A stretch of 64,000 bases of DNA from Gemmatimonadota bacterium (GTDB lineage: Bacteria; Gemmatimonadota; Gemmatimonadetes; Gemmatimonadales; GWC2-71-9): NCBI GenBank assembly GCA_029262195.1, contig JAJCZX010000014.1, forward strand, positions 227,199-291,198, read 5' to 3'. Below, in pieces: positions 56,552-63,819 of the stretch. Positions within the stretch are counted from its first letter, which is position 1, and the number at the start of each line of letters is the position of its first letter. The translations under genes and the position numbers were made by a program. The notes beneath the pieces are model-generated. The model was given only the letters and a program-made list of their open reading frames with translations, did not search any database and was not told the DNA's origin.

Positions 56552-57037
56552 GCGCGTTTCTCCTGTAGTGCGGCAACCGTCGTGGGTCGCCGAAGATAAT
56601 AGATTAAGCGAAATGCAGAGATTGCTGAGCGCGACGACTCATCCGACCGGGCCCCATTTCTTAATTAATGACCCAGATGGTTTTTTGATTAGCAGTGCAG
56701 TGAACAACCGTGATAAAAAAACGGCGATGAAATAATAACATTGAGGATGGTTAAATCGAAATTCCACCCAACTTTCGCGGCAAAACCGAAACTTGGGAGA
56801 AGTAACCTGATCCGTTACTTTTATCCTCTTAGAACAGGTGGCGAGTGGTTTAAGGCGCACGCCTGGAAATCCTCCCTGAGAACCGCCTTTTTGGAACCTG
56901 ATTTTACACTTCAACAACCAGCATTCACTGCCCTGCCCTCGACCGGTTTTTTCGGTTCCACTTGTTTCCATTCTTGCAGCCACAATTGAGTTCGACTGGA
57001 ACCTAGAGTAGTAGTAACACCTCTCTAAGGATCAACT
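56552..57037. other. Gene-free region holding the left end of the island
   Basis: Between the ureohydrolase promoter and the first island ORF. The left attachment-site remnant (56813-56869) lies here. The rest is AT-richer than its neighbours and shows no gene I can support. Confidence 0.6.
56813..56869 (+). repeat. Left attachment-site remnant: decayed copy of tRNA-Ser 5' flank and 5' half
   Basis: This 57-bp segment aligns with 63639-63697, which contains 20 bases of 5' flank plus the first 39 bases of the intact tRNA-Ser gene. One deletion and three substitutions separate the copies; identity ends at CTGGAAA of the anticodon loop. The two copies bound the hipBA-abiE-integrase segment as a direct repeat, as expected of att sites of a tRNA-targeting integrase. 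Confidence 0.85.
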
Positions 57038-57175
57038 ATGCCCGAGTGGCTGGGTGCCGTGGCCCCTGAAAATTTCCGAGGGCCGGAAAGAACCGAAGAG
57101 ATCATGCCAACACATCGGTTGCTTTTTTCTCGAGGAGTTGTAGTAGCTGTTTTGCTTTTCGAGGCTGCCACTTGA
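57038..57175 (+). CDS. Small ORF of unknown function upstream of hipB
   Basis: 45 codons from an ATG with AAGGA 6 nt upstream. The second half has a hydrophobic stretch (GVVVAVLLFEAAT). The stop overlaps a TTGACG hexamer that may be the hipBA -35 element, so it could be a leader peptide or chance. Confidence 0.25.
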   Translation: MPEWLGAVAPENFRGPERTEEIMPTHRLLFSRGVVVAVLLFEAAT

Positions 57176-57216
57176 CGTATTTCAGTTATGTACTGTTATT
57201 ACACTACGTAAAGTAC
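57172..57216 (+). promoter_or_regulatory. Possible hipBA promoter and operator
   Basis: TTGACG (57172-57177) and TGTTAT (57194-57199) with a 16-base spacer resemble a vegetative promoter. GTACT (57190-57194) and AGTAC (57212-57216) form an inverted repeat over the -10, a plausible HipB binding site. Confidence 0.35.
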
Positions 57217-57246
57217 TTAAGACCTGAAACAACACGCGTTAAAAAA

Positions 57247-57597
57247 ATGGCAAGACGAAAACCGACCGTACCGTTACGAGTTAAATTGGCGTTAAAGAAA
57301 CTAGGCGCTGACATCCGCGACGCCAGAAAGAGGCGAAAAATTCCAGTAAAGACGATGGCCGCGCGAGCCCTCCTCTCTGTTTCTACATTAACGAAGATTG
57401 AACGCGGGGACCCCGGCACACCTATCGGATTTTATGCCGCCGTTCTCTTTGTTTTAGATCTAGCTGACCGGCTGGGAGAATTAGCCGCTGCCCAGAACGA
57501 CGATCTTGGATTAGCACTTGCTGAGCAGGAGTTGCCAAAGCGAATTCGCTGGCCAAGCCAGGGTTCCAGCGACGACAAGGTTTCCGAGGACTCATGA
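57247..57597 (+). CDS. hipB: HipB-like XRE-family antitoxin
   Basis: 116 aa from the ATG at 57247. The helix-turn-helix is LGADIRDARKRRKIPVKTM and LLSVSTLTKIERGD (20-54). A basic N-terminus precedes it. A TTG at 57172 would extend the frame but lies within the apparent promoter. The stop overlaps the hipA start (ATGA). Family knowledge: HipB binds and neutralises HipA and represses the operon. Confidence 0.88.
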   Translation: MARRKPTVPLRVKLALKKLGADIRDARKRRKIPVKTMAARALLSVSTLTKIERGDPGTPIGFYAAVLFVLDLADRLGELAAAQNDDLGLALAEQELPKRIRWPSQGSSDDKVSEDS

Positions 57598-58853
57598 GCG
57601 AGCCAGATTTAGCCGTCTACACTGACATGCGTGGAAAAACTCATCTGTCTGGCTTTCTTTGGATCCACGAGAATCGCCAAGGCATACCGGTATCAACGTT
57701 TAGATACGCCGATTCGTGGCTGAACTTAAAGTCATCATTTGCAATCGACCCGCTTCTTCCACTTTCAACACCCGGACCATTCAATAAAAAAGGCTTGCCC
57801 GGCGCTATAGCCGACTCAGCTCCTGATCGATGGGGTCGGGTCCTAATGGCTAGAGGTGAGGGCTTACGTGCAACGCAAGAAGGCCGCACACCACGCCACC
57901 TTCGGGAAATCGACTACCTATTAGGGGTGTCAGATTTTATAAGACAGGGTGCCCTTCGTTTTGCCTTCAAAGAGGGAGGGACATTTCTCACCCCGCCCGA
58001 CAAATCCGATGTTCCTCTTTTAGTTGGCCTACCCAAATTGTTGGCATCAGCACAAGGATTCATCGCCGATCCTGATAGCGAAGAGGACCTGAAGATTCTA
58101 CTGGCGCCTGGTTCTTCCCTTGGCGGAGCCCGACCTAAAGCTTCCGTCATTGACGGCAAGGGCCGACTTTCGATAGCCAAATTCCCCAAGAGTGACGACC
58201 TCTTCTCGGTCGGTGCCTGGGAGCATCTGGCGTTGGGGCTCGCTCGGGATGCCGGTATTCGAACGGCTGATTCCGAGCTTCTTTCCATCGATGGTCAAGA
58301 CGTAATTCTCCTGCCGCGATTCGATCGAAAAGGCGCTGAGCGAATTCCTTTCCTGTCGGCCATGAGCATGTTGAATGCAGTTGATCGAGAGACGCGAAGT
58401 TACTTGGAAATCGCCGACGTACTTCGCCGTTTTGGCACCGACACGCGAGGTGATCTTCGTGAACTTTGGCGGCGCATCGCCTTTAACGTACTAGTTTCTA
58501 ACACCGACGACCACCTCCGAAACCACGGTTTCCTTTATACAGCAGCCGACAGTTGGACTTTATCGCCAGCCTATGACATCAACCCTGTTTCGACTCAAAT
58601 CAAACCCCGTTTTCTTTCCACCGCTATCGGTGAAAACCCCGATGATACAAGTGCTTCTCTTTCACTCGCTATCGAAGTGGCTGAATACTTCGACATGGAA
58701 GAAGAGGAGGCGCGCGCCGTCTCCAGGGAGGTTGCAGAGGTGACTCGGCAATGGGCCGACCGCGCTACGGACCTACGAATTGCTGGCAGTGAGATCAAGT
58801 TCATGGCATCTGCCTTTGAGCATGAGGACCTCACCTTAGCCCTAGGATCGTAG
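57594..58853 (+). CDS. hipA: HipA-family serine/threonine kinase toxin
   Basis: 419 aa, full length. The nucleotide loop is GSSLGGARPK (173-182), the ATP lysine is in IAKF (Lys196), and the catalytic core is NTDDHLRNHGF (303-313) followed by SPAYDINP (324-331) with the metal-binding Asp. Upstream DSAPDRWGR (74-82) is typical of HipA. E. coli HipA phosphorylates glutamyl-tRNA synthetase and causes persistence; the target here is not known. Confidence 0.93.
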   Translation: MSEPDLAVYTDMRGKTHLSGFLWIHENRQGIPVSTFRYADSWLNLKSSFAIDPLLPLSTPGPFNKKGLPGAIADSAPDRWGRVLMARGEGLRATQEGRTPRHLREIDYLLGVSDFIRQGALRFAFKEGGTFLTPPDKSDVPLLVGLPKLLASAQGFIADPDSEEDLKILLAPGSSLGGARPKASVIDGKGRLSIAKFPKSDDLFSVGAWEHLALGLARDAGIRTADSELLSIDGQDVILLPRFDRKGAERIPFLSAMSMLNAVDRETRSYLEIADVLRRFGTDTRGDLRELWRRIAFNVLVSNTDDHLRNHGFLYTAADSWTLSPAYDINPVSTQIKPRFLSTAIGENPDDTSASLSLAIEVAEYFDMEEEEARAVSREVAEVTRQWADRATDLRIAGSEIKFMASAFEHEDLTLALGS

Positions 58854-59246
58854 TAGAGCAATCAAAGCACAACAGTAAATCCTAGGCCAGATCGCCCCGC
58901 ATCATCAGACGCGTATTATCAAATAATTTGGACGCGACCGTAAATAGCTGAAAGACCCCGTCTCAAGCTGCTGGGCTGGCAACAAAGGGGCCAAACACTC
59001 GGAAGCTCCCGGGATCACACGCCCCCTAGGCATGTGATCCAGAACAACCCAAGTTTCAATCAGCTCAAACCCGGCTCACAGCACAGGCTGACCCAAGGGT
59101 GGTTCCGAGGACCACTTTTAGGATAGATTCCGGCATGGTGTTGAGATGGTGAGCGGCCGACCGCGCGGGAATGGGGATGTCTTTGACGAACGCCTATTCC
59201 ACGGTGCTGACAGTAAGGGGGCCCAGGCTCGAATCTAGGGATAGTG
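58854..59246. other. Intergenic region with an 8-bp-stem hairpin
   Basis: About 390 bp between hipA and the unknown gene. The only clear structure is the hairpin at 59012-59040. The promoter for the next gene probably lies near 59170-59240. Confidence 0.5.
59012..59040 (+). other. Perfect hairpin downstream of hipA
   Basis: GGATCACA and TGTGATCC pair perfectly over 8 bp around a 13-base loop. No T-run follows, so it is not a simple terminator; it may protect the hipBA transcript end or be an operator. Confidence 0.45.
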
Positions 59247-59930
59247 ATGCGCGAAGCCGCCCTAAAGAACGGACAACAAATGGAATACATCAACGAGCCT
59301 GGCTTTTATGCTTTTCTCCGCAACTGCGAGATCGCGACGACCCTTGGACTGACGGGCCCATCAGAATACCGACTCCGAATATCGTACTTAAGGACCCTAT
59401 TGGACCCGAACGGAGCGAAACCGTTTCTGGATTGGCCCTACCCGGAGAACCAAGCTCCTGACGAAGATTGGGACGACGAGAATCGGGAGGAAGACAAGAG
59501 TATAATACAGATGCCAGAATCCGGAGATTTTCTTTCTGAGACGGAGGTTCGCACCGGCAGAGACCCGAACGACCAATTGACAAAAAAACCCGTGGTTAGA
59601 CTTACCACCCATTCTTCGGGGGCTCTCGGGCATCCCTGGATCTTTAACAAATATGATGATGACTATTTTCCGAGTGTTCCACACGGTCATCTCCGATCCA
59701 GAAAGAAAATAAAACTGGATGCGTATCGCGGTCTGACATACGACACTGGAAAAAACAACCGCGATTGTGGGCGAGAATCGCGACGTTTTATAGCAGCCCT
59801 ATGGAACAGTCAAAAATTCCGAATGCTCGCAACATCTTCCATTTCATACTTTGACGAGAAAAACCCAAAGTTTAATTGGCTTTCCCAGCGGGGAATCTCT
59901 AACCCCCGTTCCCTACCACATTTCAAATGA
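59247..59930 (+). CDS. Island protein of unknown function
   Basis: 227 aa from the ATG at 59247 (GTG 59244 directly before it). The middle is strongly acidic (PDEDWDDENREEDKS) and probably disordered. The C-terminal half holds HPWIFNKYDDDYFPSVPHGH, KLDAYRGLTYDTG and SRRFIAALWNSQKFRML, which look like a compact conserved domain with possible His/Asp active-site residues. No family recognised. It sits between two toxin-antitoxin loci in a mobile island, so a defence or toxin role is possible but unsupported. Confidence 0.65.
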   Translation: MREAALKNGQQMEYINEPGFYAFLRNCEIATTLGLTGPSEYRLRISYLRTLLDPNGAKPFLDWPYPENQAPDEDWDDENREEDKSIIQMPESGDFLSETEVRTGRDPNDQLTKKPVVRLTTHSSGALGHPWIFNKYDDDYFPSVPHGHLRSRKKIKLDAYRGLTYDTGKNNRDCGRESRRFIAALWNSQKFRMLATSSISYFDEKNPKFNWLSQRGISNPRSLPHFK

Positions 59931-60036
59931 CATGCGAATTAGCCTCAAACACATTCCGGGCCTGAAGGGGAAATCTCAATCGAGACCCTTCCCGATCGAC
60001 ACCCTCCCTTGGCGTCCCCCCCAGGGACTCTTTTAC

Positions 60037-61275
60037 TCATAGCTCAATCATAAATCGGGGCTGGAAGGGATTACTAGTAACTTCCGCTGCAGCAATTTGC
60101 GCCACTTTGAAAGCTTTGATGTTTTCGGAGCGCCTACCCCCACGTTCCATTTCGAAGACGTAGAGGAGGAGGTTGCCGGTCCCCGGTACGCGAAGGGAGT
60201 AGGGTTCAACGATTCGATCAACTCCATTGTACCGCACACGCGCAAGGAGCCTATTTCTGGCTGCGAAACGGATTCGTTCCATGACTGTCGAATATGCGGA
60301 AGAGCTGGCCATCCCAGGGGCGAGCCCTCCACCGAGGGCCCCGAGGACTGGTGCTCCAGCGAACCGCAAGCGCTCCACCGTCTGTTCCTCAGCTCCACCT
60401 GGGATAGAATCCCGGAGCCTCGGGACTTCTTCTTCCGCAAACAACCATTCAACCGCCCCCTGCAAATCCGACAAGAAGCCTTCCATCGGGGGAAGAACGG
60501 CCAATTGATGCCCGAGGGCGTGGTCCCAATCAGTAGCCAACATCGCAGAATCGACTGACGAAAGGATGAGGTTGGTACTGGGCGTCGGAAGCTCTTTGTA
60601 TCGAAACTTGTCCTCCAAGATCTCGAAGGTTCGCTCGCGATCCACCTCGTCCCTGAAGTTACGGGCAATGTTCACGACATCAAACACATCTCGGGCTCTG
60701 CCTGAACGTTCATGAAGGGCACGTGTTTTTTCCGCTAGTATCTCGTTCAGGGTGTAACAACTGATGGGTGATATATCAGGTAGAGTATCTGAATACGGGT
60801 GGAAGACAAATCGTTCTTCCGGCGAGTCAACGAGCACCTCATCGTTGCTGATATCAAATTTGATGCGCTGAATCTGATTTGCCGGCATGCGAAGGGGGCC
60901 CACAAACGAAATTCTGGCCTGAAACGTCTTCTTGCCCCGCGGATTAGTCAGTTCTTCAACCACCAACCTTTCAGCAGGAAACTCGATTCCCGACTCCCCG
61001 GCTACCCAATCACACACTTCCTTAATCGCCGCTTCGATTTCTGCAGTGCTATACACGCCACCATCTCGTACGGTGAAATCAAGATCCTCCGAAAAACGAT
61101 ATGTATCGAAGTAGCACTTCTTCAAACAGGTGCCACCTTTGAAAACCCAAGACCCGAGCGTATCGTGGCCGGCGATTCCAAAAAGGACCCACCCCAGGGC
61201 GTAGTCTTTCTCCACTGTCGTCGGGAAGAGGCCGCTGTCGTTGGCGGCGGAGAGCACTTCCGCTTTCGGAATCAT
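60037..61275 (-). CDS. abiEii: AbiEii-type nucleotidyltransferase toxin with WYL-like C-terminal domain
   Basis: 412 aa. The nucleotidyltransferase core is clear: VEKDYALGWV (21-30), FKGGTCLKK (45-53), RFSEDLDFTV (60-69), then QRIKFDIS and EILAEKTRALHERSGRARDVFD. Residues about 333-412 add a segment resembling a WYL domain (IRFAARNRLLARVRYNG, RIVEPYSLR, NIKAFKVAQI), which the textbook AbiEii lacks. AbiEii toxins transfer nucleotides to tRNA and arrest growth. The start directly follows the abiEi stop. Confidence 0.9.
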   Translation of the reverse strand: MIPKAEVLSAANDSGLFPTTVEKDYALGWVLFGIAGHDTLGSWVFKGGTCLKKCYFDTYRFSEDLDFTVRDGGVYSTAEIEAAIKEVCDWVAGESGIEFPAERLVVEELTNPRGKKTFQARISFVGPLRMPANQIQRIKFDISNDEVLVDSPEERFVFHPYSDTLPDISPISCYTLNEILAEKTRALHERSGRARDVFDVVNIARNFRDEVDRERTFEILEDKFRYKELPTPSTNLILSSVDSAMLATDWDHALGHQLAVLPPMEGFLSDLQGAVEWLFAEEEVPRLRDSIPGGAEEQTVERLRFAGAPVLGALGGGLAPGMASSSAYSTVMERIRFAARNRLLARVRYNGVDRIVEPYSLRVPGTGNLLLYVFEMERGGRRSENIKAFKVAQIAAAEVTSNPFQPRFMIEL

Positions 61276-62100
61276 CTACAGTGGAAGCGGAATGTTAAGT
61301 CGAACGTGCCATTTCGAGACGATCCTGCCACGCCGAGGCCCCGATGGATCCAACAGGGCAACGCCTTTCGTCATGCCTTGGCGGCAACGAGCAACCCACT
61401 GGTCATTTGGTTCGCCGAACAATTCTGCCGCGAAGCCCAGTCGCTTTGTCAAGGCTCCATTCCGGAGTCGTAGTGCGTAGTCTAGCAATCGGTCCGGGTC
61501 TGCATGGCTGCTTTTCCAATATGCCCGCACCAGGTCCAATGTCTGGCGACCGCCGCCACCTAGATCGGGCGAACCGAGGACATCAACCACCGTCCGATGC
61601 GGATCCGCTATCTGAGTAGCTGCGACACCAAACCACAGCTTGGTCGTCCCGAACACCAATTCCTCCGCAATGTATTTGGTTCGGTAGTTGACTCGTGCGA
61701 TCAGATGTCTCGTCTTCCGCAGGCGCCTTGATGTGAATACGACCACAGCATTGGATATTTGCTCAGTCAGGTTCCAATGTTCTGCGGCACTCCACCCGGA
61801 TATGTAGCAAGGCGCAAAAAGAGTGCTTGCTATTGCAAAAGGATCTTGCGGAATTGGCACACCGGTCGTGGACGCTATTGGAACGGGCGCGTAGACGCCT
61901 CGTTGAAGGCGTTGCAACCAGCCTTTCTTGGAAAGGCGTGAGAGCATGAGGTTCGCGTGGGCACGATCGATGCCGAGATGTTCGATGGCATCGTCAGCTG
62001 AGATCGTTGGCTTTTCCGAAGCTACTAGGTAGCTGAAGAGTCGCCGCTCCTGGGTGCCTAGGCCACTGAGCACCGAAAAGTCATTCGAAGTATAATTCAT
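61276..62100 (-). CDS. abiEi: AbiEi-family antitoxin / transcriptional repressor
   Basis: 274 aa. An N-terminal winged helix (FSYLVASEKPTISADDAIEHL, LMLSRLSKKGWLQRLQRGVY) is followed by the AbiEi core with SGWSAAEHWNLTEQI and a C-terminal domain. Family knowledge: AbiEi silences the abiE promoter and counters AbiEii without direct binding (type IV). Two near-identical direct repeats lie upstream of its start. Stop and toxin start abut with no gap. Confidence 0.9.
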   Translation of the reverse strand: MNYTSNDFSVLSGLGTQERRLFSYLVASEKPTISADDAIEHLGIDRAHANLMLSRLSKKGWLQRLQRGVYAPVPIASTTGVPIPQDPFAIASTLFAPCYISGWSAAEHWNLTEQISNAVVVFTSRRLRKTRHLIARVNYRTKYIAEELVFGTTKLWFGVAATQIADPHRTVVDVLGSPDLGGGGRQTLDLVRAYWKSSHADPDRLLDYALRLRNGALTKRLGFAAELFGEPNDQWVARCRQGMTKGVALLDPSGPRRGRIVSKWHVRLNIPLPL

Positions 62101-62104
62101 ATGT

Positions 62105-62136
62105 AATTAATAGCATAATACGACGCTACCAGCGCG
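62105..62136. repeat. abiE promoter direct repeat, copy 1
   Basis: Begins AATTAATAGCA and shares a GACG-TACCA-CGCG tail with the copy at 62172, 67 bases away. It starts 5 bases upstream of the abiEi ATG. AbiEi proteins are known to bind repeated sites in their own promoters, so this is a likely operator. Confidence 0.65.
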
Positions 62137-62171
62137 TCAAGTATACCCAAAATTCAAAACACTGCAGGTGC

Positions 62172-62202
62172 AATTAATAGCACATTCTGACGTTACCACG
62201 CG
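62172..62202. repeat. abiE promoter direct repeat, copy 2
   Basis: Second copy of the abiE repeat: AATTAATAGCA followed by GACGTTACCACGCG. Same orientation as copy 1. Confidence 0.65.
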
Positions 62203-62408
62203 GTCCCCTGTACCTTGGTTCCTAGTGCATTTAGGCCCTGGCGAGTGGCGGTATTACCGCTTTTACCATAGAAAGGCTGCAACACCAATTACCAAGCACG
62301 CCTCCCAGGCGTGCAAACTCACCAACTACAGGGTACAGTGGTGTGTGAAAAAGTTGCCCTTAATCGATCGAACTAGCACCGGAACCCAGAACGCAGAACA
62401 ACCCGTGA

Positions 62409-62594
62409 GGGTTACTTGGCCGAGAGATTGCCTTCGTACTTGGGCGGATTAAACGTGAATTGAAACCCGGAGACCTAGACTGGCAAACCCGTTCCATCTC
62501 TCTCGCTGAAACGGATCACGTTCTGCACCCAAAGCGGCCGAAGACTGAGGAGACCATCGAAATGGCGATCTCCGGGGCGGCGCGTCTGTTCTGA
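62409..62594 (+). pseudogene. Possible remnant of a tyrosine recombinase
   Basis: A frame without start codon reads RIKRELKPGDLDWQTRSISL then KRPKTEETIEMAISGAARLF and a stop. This resembles the catalytic-domain beta-sheet of integrases (compare SDIDWKRGTVSW in the intact gene). It may be the relic of an earlier integrase at this end of the island. The match is short. Confidence 0.3.
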
Positions 62595-62703
62595 CTCGAA
62601 ACAATCGATACCCGGGAGAAACCCAAAAGCCAAAGCTAGAAAAACAACTCGGTGGTTGGAGCGAAAAACGCAGGGCGTCCGAACGGGTTGCCCTCCCCCG
62701 ACC

Positions 62704-63636
62704 ATGGAACCCGGAACATTCACCGACAGACGATCGCGAAGGGCCATCCTGCGCTTCTTTGGGACCAACAAGGCGGTCGAAGAGATTACCAGGCTTCATT
62801 GGGATCGCTTCATACGGCTCAGAAGTTCGGGTCAGCTAGCGACCGGTGAGAAACCTGGCAAGGGTCGCCCCGTGAAGAGTAGGATAATCGGCTACGATCT
62901 TCTTTTCCTTAGGGCAGTTTTCAACTGGGCAGTGGACTGCAAACTGATTGCAGAAAACCCGCTCAAGGGTTTGAAAATCCCGAAAGAAAAGAACCCGCAT
63001 CGGCCTCGAGTGACGCAGGAAGAGTATGAGGCTCTGCTGGCGGTCGGAGACGAGATCCATCCCCTCTTTACGTTGGCGCTCCTTCTGGTTCACGAAACAG
63101 GTCACCGACAGCAATCGGTATGCCACCTAAGGTGGTCAGATATCGATTGGAAACGGGGGACGGTTTCGTGGCGAGGGGAGTTCGACAAAGGAGGGATCAA
63201 CATGGAGACCCCGCTGAGCGACCTGGCTCTTGCTGCTCTCAAGAAGGAACGCAGGCGACGAGCATCGATTGGCGGCGAGGGTTGGATCATTTCGGTAGAT
63301 GAAATTCAGCCCTGTGGACGCACGACGATGAGCCGTTGGTTTAGGGATGCAACAACCCTGGCAGGCGTGCACCTTCCGCCCCGCAGCGGATTCCATTCCC
63401 TACGCAAAAAGTTTGCCACCGACCTCAAAGGTGAGGCGATGGTCGACATTATGGCGTTAGGAGGCTGGAAAAGCGAAAGAACGATTCTTCAGTGCTATCA
63501 GGAGTCAGACCAGGATTCGATGCGAGGAGCTCTGGAAAGGCGAAAAAAGCACGGAAATGAATTGCCACACTGTGGCAATAAATCATCAAATCTTTTGCCA
63601 CACCCCCTAAATCCAAAGTTTGGAAAAAGGGTCTAA
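62704..63636 (+). CDS. Tyrosine recombinase (integrase) of the tRNA-Ser island
   Basis: 310 aa from the ATG at 62704; a TTG at 62656 is also in frame and neither has a ribosome site. The core-binding part (RRSRRAILRFFGTNKAVEEI to FLRAVFNWAVDC) is followed by the catalytic domain with Arg135 (ETGHRQQSV), His231-x-x-Arg234 (FHSLRKKFA), Trp255 where His is more usual (LGGWKSE), and Tyr265 (ILQCYQES). Some N-terminal sequence normal for the family seems absent, so it may be truncated. It ends 22 bases before the tRNA. Confidence 0.88.
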   Translation: MEPGTFTDRRSRRAILRFFGTNKAVEEITRLHWDRFIRLRSSGQLATGEKPGKGRPVKSRIIGYDLLFLRAVFNWAVDCKLIAENPLKGLKIPKEKNPHRPRVTQEEYEALLAVGDEIHPLFTLALLLVHETGHRQQSVCHLRWSDIDWKRGTVSWRGEFDKGGINMETPLSDLALAALKKERRRRASIGGEGWIISVDEIQPCGRTTMSRWFRDATTLAGVHLPPRSGFHSLRKKFATDLKGEAMVDIMALGGWKSERTILQCYQESDQDSMRGALERRKKHGNELPHCGNKSSNLLPHPLNPKFGKRV

Positions 63637-63638
63637 CT

Positions 63639-63697
63639 CGTTACCTTTTGTCCTCTTAGGACAGGTGGCCGAGTGGTTTAAGGCGCACGCCTGGAAA
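63639..63697 (+). repeat. Right attachment-site copy within tRNA-Ser and its 5' flank
   Basis: Matches the left copy at 56813-56869 over the 5' flank and the tRNA 5' half up to the anticodon loop. This copy supplies the intact tRNA 5' half, so integration restored the gene. Confidence 0.85.
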
Positions 63698-63743
63698 GCG
63701 TGTGGGCGGCAACGTCTCCAGGGTTCGAATCCCTGCCTGTCCG
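63659..63743 (+). tRNA. tRNA-Ser (anticodon GGA)
   Basis: 85 nt. Acceptor arms GGACAGG and CCTGTCC with discriminator G, D-loop GAGTGGTTTAAGGC, anticodon stem CACGC/GCGTG around CTGGAAA (anticodon GGA), a long class II variable arm and TTCGAAT in the T loop. CCA is not encoded. It is the target of the neighbouring integrase. Confidence 0.97.
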
Positions 63744-63819
63744 TGTTTTCCCCTGCCCATTGGCGTACACACCTGACGGGGCATCCCGAGGGACACCCCG
63801 CCAGCACAACACCACCACC

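Larger units (their letters stand above)
62101..62703. other. Control region of abiE and non-coding stretch before the integrase
   Basis: About 600 bp. The left part carries the two abiE direct repeats. The middle holds a frame (62409-62594) that resembles a piece of tyrosine recombinase. Nothing else is convincing. Confidence 0.5.

Noticed and set aside
56832..56869. Second functional tRNA gene at 56.8 kb
   Set aside because: Only the 5' half matches, with a deletion in the D-arm region and no anticodon 3' stem, variable arm or T arm.
56945..56962. ACCG-T6-CGGT as a terminator near the left island end
   Set aside because: The T-run is in the loop rather than after the stem, and no gene ends nearby.
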